Part shown: positions 35,668 through 43,019 of the stretch, piece after piece
Numbering within the stretch: the stretch's first letter is position 1
Layout of the letters: each line of letters opens with the position of its first letter
Assembly (NCBI RefSeq): GCF_001870515.1
Contig: NZ_MDGT01000004.1
Coordinates: 1-64,000, forward strand
Origin: Idiomarina sp. MD25a
GTDB lineage: Bacteria; Pseudomonadota; Gammaproteobacteria; Enterobacterales; Alteromonadaceae
Length of the DNA: 64,000 nt
Reading direction: 5' to 3'
The notes under the pieces: model-generated
Seen by the model: only the letters and a program-made list of their open reading frames with translations
Told to the model about the DNA's origin: nothing
Database searches by the model: none
Translations under genes and position numbers: made by a program

Positions 35668-36621
35668 TTAATCGCGACGGATTTCGACAGTTCCTGAAAC
35701 CGTTGTTATTCCAACGCGCGCGCTTCCCGCTCCGACTTCAAAGTTTAGCTCCGATGAGGTGCCCCAACGTGATTCCGTCGGCTTATCATTACTCAGACGG
35801 TTAACAATATCACCACCGGCGTTGGTCGAGATATCAAAACTGGCGTCTGGCATTGAAGCGAAGATGAACTCCATATCACCGCTGACCGATGAGGCTTTTA
35901 ACTCACCGTTATTTGCCAAGTTAAGCGAGATATGAATATCACCACTGACGTTCTTTAAGTTACCCTTTTTAAGCTTCGGCAACTCACCACTGACATCCCC
36001 AGATACGTTCTGCAAGTAAAACTCCTCGAGCTGGTCAGCACGCACTTTAATATCACCGCTGACGGCTTGATAATGCGCCACTTTAGCAGCGCTATCCTTG
36101 TCGCTTATATCACCACTCACGCTCTCTAACCGCACCAAGCCAGCAATTGCACGCGCATCGATATCACCACTTACGGTGCTCACTTCAACACCGCCCTTAA
36201 CATTTTCGACTTTGACATCGCCACTGACTAGGTTAGCCTCTACGCCGGCTTCCAAATCAAACACTTCAAAATCCATCGAAACACCTTTTACATCAAGGTG
36301 ACTGGTTTTCGGCATGTATATCGTTAGTTTAGAGCCATCATCATCGTCAAACCATCCGTTTTGCTCGGGGGTTTTAACTTGCACATGCAATGTTGAACCA
36401 CGGAGTTCAAAGATGAATTGTTCAGTACGTTTGTCGAGTGTTCCAGTAACATGAACGACATTGTCATCACTTGCCATAACCTCGATTGACCCACGTTCAT
36501 TATCAACAAAGACTTCAGTACCCTTCGGCACTTCCATTTTTTCATCGACACGCTCTTGTGCAACAGCATTTACTGTTGATAGCGCAACGGCACCCATCAA
36601 TAATGCAGTTAAAAATTTCAT
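35668..36621 (-). CDS. Secreted DUF4097-type beta-repeat protein
   Basis: The start is the ATG at 36621 (MKFLTALLMGAVALSTVNAV), with GAGGAGA 5-6 nt upstream; an in-frame alternative 18 nt earlier would overlap that site. The 317 residues have a signal peptide (about 1-22), and seven VSGD motifs 18-21 residues apart (about 132-249), each beginning a short beta-strand unit as in DUF4097 'putative adhesin' beta-helices. DUF4097 genes are often the last member of ECF sigma operons, as here. The function is unknown; an envelope stress role is inferred. Confidence 0.85.
   Translation of the reverse strand: MKFLTALLMGAVALSTVNAVAQERVDEKMEVPKGTEVFVDNERGSIEVMASDDNVVHVTGTLDKRTEQFIFELRGSTLHVQVKTPEQNGWFDDDDGSKLTIYMPKTSHLDVKGVSMDFEVFDLEAGVEANLVSGDVKVENVKGGVEVSTVSGDIDARAIAGLVRLESVSGDISDKDSAAKVAHYQAVSGDIKVRADQLEEFYLQNVSGDVSGELPKLKKGNLKNVSGDIHISLNLANNGELKASSVSGDMEFIFASMPDASFDISTNAGGDIVNRLSNDKPTESRWGTSSELNFEVGAGSARVGITTVSGTVEIRRD
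35875..36228 (-). repeat. Seven in-frame units starting VSGD, 18-21 residues each
   Basis: The units begin VSGDVKVEN, VSGDIDAR, VSGDISDK, VSGDIKVR, VSGDVSGE, VSGDIHIS and VSGDMEF. The complementary DNA repeats the motif TCACCACTGAC or close variants. An eighth, altered copy (VSGTVEI) ends the protein. Confidence 0.85.
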
Positions 36622-36644
36622 AGTAATCTCCTCGTTCACCAGAC

Positions 36645-37181
36645 TTAAATTTGTTTCAATACTGGCTTTTGTTGATAGCTTTGCTCTAACAAAGCCAGTT
36701 CTTGTTCGTTAATCCAACGCAATAATTCCAGTTGCTGTGCGTTACCAGGGCCAGACGCTAACGCTTCTAATACCGACTGTCGCGCTTTAGCTAGCTGCTG
36801 TAGCTGTGTAGTTAATTGCTCATCGCTCTGCTCAATTCCAGCAAGTTTGTAACCACTTTGCAGCGCGGAAACCTGTTGCGCTTGGGTGCTGATCATCTGT
36901 GCCGCAGCCGCGTAATACGGCGACTCATTATTTCTGCTCTCCCCTACTGGCTGAGCACCTTGGTAGCCAACTAAAACAGCTACCGCCAACAGACTCGCAG
37001 CGAGCGCCCCACCGGCCGCTGCCCACCAAGTACGCGTGCCTTCGTCTCGACGTTCAGTCGCTTGCTGCTCTAAGCGCTGTTCAATGCCCTGCCATAAATT
37101 ATCACTCGGCTCTATTGCGTCAGGAGTCTCACGATGCCGCGCAATAAGTGCTTCTAACTGTTGCTCTTTTTCGTTGCTCAT
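36645..37181 (-). CDS. Probable anti-sigma factor with one membrane segment
   Basis: The 178-residue product is not assigned to a named family by sequence, but its position right after an ECF sigma gene and its layout suggest an anti-sigma factor. Residues 1-45 are cytoplasmic and charged. A hydrophobic segment follows at about 52-72 (AAAGGALAASLLAVAVLVGY), and then a glutamine-rich helical, probably periplasmic part. The ATG at 37181 overlaps the sigma stop (ATGA) and has GGAG 5 nt upstream; a GTG at 37187 is a less likely start. Confidence 0.7.
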   Translation of the reverse strand: MSNEKEQQLEALIARHRETPDAIEPSDNLWQGIEQRLEQQATERRDEGTRTWWAAAGGALAASLLAVAVLVGYQGAQPVGESRNNESPYYAAAAQMISTQAQQVSALQSGYKLAGIEQSDEQLTTQLQQLAKARQSVLEALASGPGNAQQLELLRWINEQELALLEQSYQQKPVLKQI

Positions 37182-37687
37182 AACCACTCCTGCATCATTT
37201 TTTTAGCGCGAAAAAACTGCGATTTACTCGTACCTTCGGCAATATGTAACATGTCTGCAATCTGCTGGTGCGAGTAGTCCTGTAACGCATGTAGAACAAA
37301 AACCTGGCGTGTTTGCTCAGGCAAGCGGATGATCAACTTATCCAGCTCGCCTAAATCAATATCGCTACTGTCTGCTTCGTCCTGCGTATTATATTCAACA
37401 GCTCGCTCATTACGTTTGAACCAACGTGACTGCTTGCGCATTTCTGTAATGCCCACATTATTAGCAAGACTAAATAGCCAGGTGGAAAACTTTGCACGAC
37501 CATCAAACTTGGGTAGTGAACGCCAGGCTTGTACAAAAATCTCCTGCACTAAATCATCGGCCAGTGAGCGATCAGCAGTTAACCTAAAAACCATTCCATA
37601 GACTCCGCGTACGTGACGCTCATATAAGCGCTTGAACGCATGCTTATCGCCATTGGCAGCTAACTCAATATCGTTGCTGTCTGACAA
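37178..37687 (-). CDS. ECF (RpoE-type) sigma factor
   Basis: The 169-residue product has region 2 (about 15-85) with the -10 recognition and core-binding sequence LADDLVQEIFVQAWRSLPKF, and region 4 (about 115-165) with the helix-turn-helix DYSHQQIADMLHIAEGTSKS that reads the -35. There is no other domain. It is the first gene of a three-gene operon with the membrane anti-sigma-like protein and the DUF4097 protein. A possible self-recognised promoter lies upstream at 37731-37760. Confidence 0.92.
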   Translation of the reverse strand: MSDSNDIELAANGDKHAFKRLYERHVRGVYGMVFRLTADRSLADDLVQEIFVQAWRSLPKFDGRAKFSTWLFSLANNVGITEMRKQSRWFKRNERAVEYNTQDEADSSDIDLGELDKLIIRLPEQTRQVFVLHALQDYSHQQIADMLHIAEGTSKSQFFRAKKMMQEWL

Positions 37688-37730
37688 TGTCCTCTCCCTG
37701 AAAAAACGTTTAATTAGCTAATTTATAGAG

Positions 37731-37760
37731 TTAGTCGAGTTAACGCGAGCCTAGGTTTAC
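37731..37760 (-). promoter_or_regulatory. Candidate ECF-type promoter of the sigma operon
   Basis: On the minus strand GTAAACC (37754-37760), a 16-bp spacer and CGACTAA (37731-37737) resemble ECF promoters with AAC-type -35 and CGTC-type -10 boxes. The site is about 45 nt before the sigma start codon, and downstream of the rplI terminator, where an autoregulated promoter would be expected. A TATAAA at about 37720 is an alternative housekeeping -10. Confidence 0.4.
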
Positions 37761-37771
37761 AAGCAGGCAAA

Positions 37772-37799
37772 AAAAAAGCTGCCCTAAGGCAGCTTTTTT
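37772..37799. terminator. Terminator of the rpsF-priB-rpsR-rplI operon
   Basis: AAAAAGCTGCC-CTAA-GGCAGCTTTTTT: a GC stem extended by A/U pairs and flanked by A and T runs, so it can act in both directions. It follows the rplI stop by 18 nt. Confidence 0.92.
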
Positions 37800-37816
37800 C
37801 ACAACTGAATCAAAAA

Positions 37817-38269
37817 TTACTCAGTTGGAACCACTTTAACAGTGATATTTGCATAAACGTCTGCGTGCAAGTGCAGTTCAAGTTCGAACTCACCTACTTC
37901 ACGCAAAGTGCCGTTAGGCATAAGTACTTCGCTCTTCTTCACTTCAACGCCTGCCGCAGTGATTGCGTCAGCGATATCGCGAGTACCGATAGAGCCAAAT
38001 AGTTTACCTTCGTCACCCGCTTTAGAAGCGATAGTAACAGATTCCAAAGCATTTACTTTCTCAGCGCGCGCTTGAGCTGCAGCTAATTGGTCTGCCAATT
38101 TAGCTTCGTAGTCAGCACGACGTTGCTCAAAAAGTTCAACGTTTTCTTTAGTTGCAGGAACCGCTTTACCTTGTGGGAACAAGAAGTTACGCGCGTAACC
38201 TGACTTAACAGCAACCTGGTCGCCTAAGCTACCTAGGTTAGCGATCTTATCTAATAAGATGACATTCAT
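37817..38269 (-). CDS. rplI: 50S ribosomal protein L9
   Basis: The 150-residue product starts [20 protein letters not shown] and has the N-terminal rRNA-binding domain with [19 protein letters not shown], a long connecting helix, and the C-terminal domain. It is the last gene of the rpsF operon. Confidence 0.99.
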   Translation of the reverse strand: MNVILLDKIANLGSLGDQVAVKSGYARNFLFPQGKAVPATKENVELFEQRRADYEAKLADQLAAAQARAEKVNALESVTIASKAGDEGKLFGSIGTRDIADAITAAGVEVKKSEVLMPNGTLREVGEFELELHLHADVYANITVKVVPTE

Positions 38270-38310
38270 TTTCGCTACCTCTAAATCTTGGTATCCGAGT
38301 CCGTGCTAAC

Positions 38311-38848
<538 letters not shown>

Positions 38849-38873
38849 AGTTGCTAAAGGAGCAAAACCTCAA

Positions 38874-39221
38874 TTAAGCGGCTTCGCTATCACCTTTACG
38901 CTCTTCCTTTTTAGTTAAAGGAGATGGTTCAGTGATCGCTTCTTTTTTACGCATAACAAGGTTACGTAAAACAGCGTCGTTGAAACGGAAGGCTGTTTCC
39001 AGCTCGTCAACAACTTCTGCGTTCGCTTCAATGTTTAGCAACACGTAGTGCGCTTTATGAAGCTTGTTGATTGGGTAAGCTAGTTGACGGCGACCCCAGT
39101 CTTCTAGACGATGGATCTGGCCACCACCTTGCTTGATCGTTTCGCTATAACGCTCGATCATGCCAGGTACTTGCTCGCTTTGGTCTGGATGGACCATAAA
39201 TACGATTTCGTAATGACGCAT
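38874..39221 (-). CDS. rpsF: 30S ribosomal protein S6
   Basis: The 115-residue product starts [20 protein letters not shown] and has the conserved [20 protein letters not shown]. The E/S-rich tail may be a target for glutamate addition by RimK. It is first in the operon, with AAGGAAAC before the start. Confidence 0.99.
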   Translation of the reverse strand: MRHYEIVFMVHPDQSEQVPGMIERYSETIKQGGGQIHRLEDWGRRQLAYPINKLHKAHYVLLNIEANAEVVDELETAFRFNDAVLRNLVMRKKEAITEPSPLTKKEERKGDSEAA

Positions 39222-39293
39222 TACTGTTTCCTTTTGGTTCAGTAGCCTCTGTTCAGTTCAGCCAAACTGACATAGAAGCAAGGAATACTCTAA

Positions 39294-39323
39294 ATAAAAA
39301 GATAAAACGGCTGATTTGAGCCG
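39294..39323 (-). terminator. Terminator of the rnr-rlmB transcript, next to the rpsF promoter
   Basis: On the minus strand CGGCT-CAAATC-AGCCG is followed by TTTTATCTTTTTATTT. The hairpin sits just after the candidate rpsF promoter -10, so rpsF transcription would start at or inside it. Confidence 0.65.
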
Positions 39324-39327
39324 CGCG

Positions 39328-39356
39328 AGTTTAACTAAATTTCATGCAAAGTGCAA
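39328..39356 (-). promoter_or_regulatory. Candidate rpsF operon promoter
   Basis: On the minus strand TTGCAC (39351-39356) and TAAACT (39328-39333) are spaced by 17 bp. The predicted start near 39321 overlaps the hairpin at 39294-39323. The leader would be about 100 nt. Confidence 0.5.
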
Positions 39357-39359
39357 TGA

Positions 39360-39806
39360 TTAATAATCGCTCGCTTCAGGATGAGAGGCTTGATGGGCAG
39401 CGCTCACTTCGTCGGTAACCAACGATACTAAGCGTCCTGCTAACTCAGTTTTTACACCTTCAGGGCCCCGCACGATAACCCTATCAAGCGGGCTACCCGA
39501 TTGACTAATATCGGCTTGCAAGGTCAGCGATTCATCTACTTTGGCCACTTCGATACGGATAGCGTATTCAGCATTTTCGAGCGATTCGATGTGCCATTCA
39601 TGACGCACATCGAACCGATTACGCAAATCTTCAATAACCTGATTTACAACTGTTTCATCAGTTTTCGATTCATAATTAATGCTGACATAAGGCTTGGTCG
39701 AGCGCACAAAGGTGGTTTCATTCCAGTTTGGCGTCCAACTAAGGAAAAGTAACCCGATAAGAGCCAAGGCAATAATAATAGGCAGTAAACGACGACTAAT
39801 CGGCAT
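39360..39806 (-). CDS. Membrane-anchored protein of unknown function
   Basis: The 148-residue product has one N-terminal membrane segment (about 8-24; LLPIIIALALIGLLFLSW) and an exported-side mixed alpha/beta domain (AEYAIRIEVAKVDESLTLQA). No named family was recognised. It overlaps the rlmB stop by 11 nt, so it is the third gene of the rnr operon. Confidence 0.75.
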   Translation of the reverse strand: MPISRRLLPIIIALALIGLLFLSWTPNWNETTFVRSTKPYVSINYESKTDETVVNQVIEDLRNRFDVRHEWHIESLENAEYAIRIEVAKVDESLTLQADISQSGSPLDRVIVRGPEGVKTELAGRLVSLVTDEVSAAHQASHPEASDY

Positions 39807-40542
39807 TGCGTTGTCTCACCGCTTCAAAAAGACAAACACCACTGGCAACAGACACATTTAAGCTACTCACCGAACCATCAAGCGGAATAGATGCCAATTC
39901 GTCGCAGGTTTCGCGCGTTAAACGACGCATGCCTTTACCTTCAGCACCCATTACCAACGCCACAGGACCTTTAAAGTCAATCTGATAAAGTGACTTTTCG
40001 GCTTCCCCAGCTGTACCAATCACCCACACATTAAGTTCTTGCAAGGTGCGTAGCGCACGCGCCAAATTCGTCACCACCACTAATGGGATGTTGTCGACTG
40101 CACCACAAGCCACTTTCCTAACCGTCGGTGTAATTTGTGCTGACTTATCCTTAGGTACGACGACTGCAGTCGCGCCAGCAGCATCTGCAGTACGCATGCA
40201 TGCACCTAAATTATGTGGATCAGTGACATTATCCAAGACTAAGAATAACGGCTGCCCTCCCGCTTTTTCTATCAAGCTCGAAAAGTCATTCTCGTTCAAT
40301 GGTGGCGTGGCTTTTATTGTCGCAACGACCCCTTGATGGTTACCAAACTCTGCGCGTTTATCCAACGCTTGCTTTGGAATCCATTGTGGGCGAATGCCGA
40401 TGGCCTCTGCTTGACCGATGACCTCCGCTACTGAAGCATCTTGTCGTTCGCGAGAAACAAATAGCTCAATGAGTCGCTCCGGGTGCTGCTTAAGCACGGA
40501 ACGAACGGCATGCAACCCAAACACTGTAACCTTTTGACTCAT
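39796..40542 (-). CDS. rlmB: 23S rRNA (guanosine-2251-2'-O) methyltransferase RlmB
   Basis: A SPOUT (SpoU) methyltransferase. The 248-residue product has an N-terminal substrate-binding domain and the knotted C-terminal domain, with motif 1 LDNVTDPHNLGACMRTADAA, motif 2 ALVMGAEGKGMRRLTRETCD and motif 3 IPLDGSVSSLNVSVASGVCL. Its ATG overlaps the rnr stop (ATGA), as in many gammaproteobacteria. Confidence 0.97.
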   Translation of the reverse strand: MSQKVTVFGLHAVRSVLKQHPERLIELFVSRERQDASVAEVIGQAEAIGIRPQWIPKQALDKRAEFGNHQGVVATIKATPPLNENDFSSLIEKAGGQPLFLVLDNVTDPHNLGACMRTADAAGATAVVVPKDKSAQITPTVRKVACGAVDNIPLVVVTNLARALRTLQELNVWVIGTAGEAEKSLYQIDFKGPVALVMGAEGKGMRRLTRETCDELASIPLDGSVSSLNVSVASGVCLFEAVRQRNAD

Positions 40543-42896
40543 GACTTATTACGTCCTTTACTGCTTGCTTGACCGCGGCTATTTTTTTGACCTGACGGCT
40601 TTTTGTTTGACGACTTGCGCTTATTGGAGCGTTTGCCACGGTTGTTTTTATCACCCTTTTTCGAGTTACGTTGCTGATCTTTATGACCTTTAGGCATACG
40701 CGATTTGCCAGAGGGGCTCTCGGCACTTAGTAACTCAAGGTCAATCTTGCGGTCATCCAAATTGACTTGTTTAACCCGCACATCCACTTTATCGCCTAAC
40801 CTAAATACGCGGTGGCTATTTTCGCCAATCAGCATATTCTTGGTGTTATCAAACTGATAGTAGTCGTCGCCTAAATTACTAATATGCACTAGCCCATCGA
40901 TTTGATACTCGTCAAGCCGCACAAATAAACCAAAGTTTGTCACTGCGGCGATAACACCCGAGAAACTTGAACCAATGTGGTCTTGCATAAATTCGCATTT
41001 GAGCCACTCATCTACTTGTCGCGTCGCATCATCCGCACGTCGTTCGGTGTGGCTGCAATGTACGCCCAAGTCATCAAGGCCAGTGTCATCATAGGACCAT
41101 GCCCCTGTTAACGCACCTTTGTACTCACCGCGACGTTTCAAAATAGCTTTAATCGCACGGTGCAGAATCAAGTCAGGGTAACGTCTAATCGGTGACGTAA
41201 AGTGTGAATAAGACTTTAACGCCAAACCGAAGTGTCCAACATTATCTGGCTGGTAAACCGCCTGTTGCATAGAGCGCAACAACATTGTCTCGATCAGCCC
41301 CCGATCGGGTCGCTCTTCGACTTCCGACAATAGTTTACCAAAGTCTGTTGGCGTAGGCTCTTCACCTCCCCCCAGCTCAAGCCCTAATTCACCCAAGAAA
41401 CTGCGAAAATTAGTTAAACGCTCGTCTGCCGGCGGCTCATGGACTCGGAACAACGCATTAATATCGTCGTCTGACTCAACCAACTTAGCAGCTGCCACAT
41501 TGGCCGCGATCATGCATTCTTCGATAATTTTGTGCGCCACGTTACGTTTCACGGGTTCAATCCGTTCAATCTTACGTTGCGCGTTGAATATAAAGCGCAC
41601 TTCTTGAGTATCAAACTCAATTGCAGAACGCTTTTTGCGAACGGAGGCCAGCGCCTTGTATAAGCTATGTAATGATTCGACATTGCTCAACACATCTTTG
41701 TATTGCTCGCGTAGCTCAACATCACCCTCTAAAATTTGTTTGACCTTAGTGTAGGTAAGACGAGCGTGACTATTCATCACGGCTGGATAAAAACGTGATG
41801 ACTTCAACTTGCCGCGCGGCCCTACTTCGATTTCTGCAACCATACACAATCGGTCGACATTAGGGTTGAGCGAACACAAACCGTTAGATAGCTTTTCCGG
41901 TAACATCGGAATCACATTATTAGGAAAGTAAACCGAGTTTCCGCGGTTCCACGCCTCTTGGTCGAGCACCGTATTAGGCTTCACGTAGTAAGATACATCG
42001 GCGATGGCAACCCACAAGCGCCAGCCTCCATCTTCGGGCATCGCTAATACAGCATCGTCAAAGTCACGCGAGTCTTCACCGTCGATAGTAATCAGTGGCA
42101 AGTCGCGTAAGTCGATTCGACCTTCATACGCCTGCTTAGGCACCTCATCAGCTATTTTATTAAGTTCTTGATCTAACCCTTCAGGCCATTCATTAGGAAT
42201 GTCATGCTCACGAATAGCGACTTCAATTTCCATTCCTGGTGCCATATGGTCGCCAAGAATTTCGGTAATTTCACCAATCGGACTAGTGCGTTTATTCGGT
42301 CGTCGGGTAATTTTCACTACTACCAACTGACCATGACGTGCACCCGCATTTGCCTGCGGGGGGATCAGGATGTCTTGATTAATACGACTGTCGTCGGGCA
42401 CCACAATGCCCATGTCATGATCGACAAAGTAGCGTCCAACAATATTATTGTCACGCTGTTCGATTACTCGTACCACACGACCTTCGCGCTTACCTTTGCG
42501 ATCTTGGCCTGACACTTTAACCAGTACCACATCACCATGGAGCACTGAGTACATTTGGTGATGAGGAATAAAGATATCACCGCCACCTTCTTCAGGCTGA
42601 CAAAAACCAAAACCTTCGCGATGACCGATGATACGCCCTTTGATCAGTTGCATGCGGTCGGGTAACCCGTAGCTATTGGCCTTTGTATACACTAACTGAC
42701 CGTCACGCTCCATCGCTCGCAAGCGACGTTTGATGCCCACTTGTTGGCGTTCATCACTGAGCTTGAAATGACTTACAAATTCATCAAACGAAACAGGCTT
42801 TGATTGCTTCTGTACCAACTCAAGCAACTCTTCCCTGCTTGGTATTTCAACCTCGTAGGTTGGGGTGTGTTGGTCGTTCGAATCTGTTTCTGACAT
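40539..42896 (-). CDS. rnr: Ribonuclease R
   Basis: A 3'-5' exoribonuclease that degrades structured RNA. The 785-residue product has an N-terminal helix-turn-helix-like region (about 20-85) and cold-shock domains (about 88-230). The RNB catalytic domain follows (about 255-580; LITIDGEDSRDFDDAVLAMP with its metal-binding aspartates), then an S1 domain (about 640-720), and a serine/lysine-rich basic tail (about 728-785). It is the first gene of the rnr-rlmB operon. Confidence 0.98.
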   Translation of the reverse strand: MSETDSNDQHTPTYEVEIPSREELLELVQKQSKPVSFDEFVSHFKLSDERQQVGIKRRLRAMERDGQLVYTKANSYGLPDRMQLIKGRIIGHREGFGFCQPEEGGGDIFIPHHQMYSVLHGDVVLVKVSGQDRKGKREGRVVRVIEQRDNNIVGRYFVDHDMGIVVPDDSRINQDILIPPQANAGARHGQLVVVKITRRPNKRTSPIGEITEILGDHMAPGMEIEVAIREHDIPNEWPEGLDQELNKIADEVPKQAYEGRIDLRDLPLITIDGEDSRDFDDAVLAMPEDGGWRLWVAIADVSYYVKPNTVLDQEAWNRGNSVYFPNNVIPMLPEKLSNGLCSLNPNVDRLCMVAEIEVGPRGKLKSSRFYPAVMNSHARLTYTKVKQILEGDVELREQYKDVLSNVESLHSLYKALASVRKKRSAIEFDTQEVRFIFNAQRKIERIEPVKRNVAHKIIEECMIAANVAAAKLVESDDDINALFRVHEPPADERLTNFRSFLGELGLELGGGEEPTPTDFGKLLSEVEERPDRGLIETMLLRSMQQAVYQPDNVGHFGLALKSYSHFTSPIRRYPDLILHRAIKAILKRRGEYKGALTGAWSYDDTGLDDLGVHCSHTERRADDATRQVDEWLKCEFMQDHIGSSFSGVIAAVTNFGLFVRLDEYQIDGLVHISNLGDDYYQFDNTKNMLIGENSHRVFRLGDKVDVRVKQVNLDDRKIDLELLSAESPSGKSRMPKGHKDQQRNSKKGDKNNRGKRSNKRKSSNKKPSGQKNSRGQASSKGRNKS

Positions 42897-42976
42897 AAGA
42901 TCTCTTTTAAGTTGGAAGTAAATATCGGCTACTATGCATGCAGTATACGCTTTATAAGCGATATTGTCAGTGACAG

Positions 42977-43005
42977 AAAAAAGAAACCCCAGCCGAAGCT
43001 GGGGT
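42977..43005 (-). terminator. Terminator after the acylase gene
   Basis: On the minus strand ACCCCAGC-TTCG-GCTGGGGT has a UUCG tetraloop and an 8-bp stem, followed by TTCTTTTTTCTG. It ends the acylase transcript 15 nt after its stop and lies upstream of rnr. Confidence 0.9.
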
Positions 43006-43019
43006 CTTGTGGTGTCACT

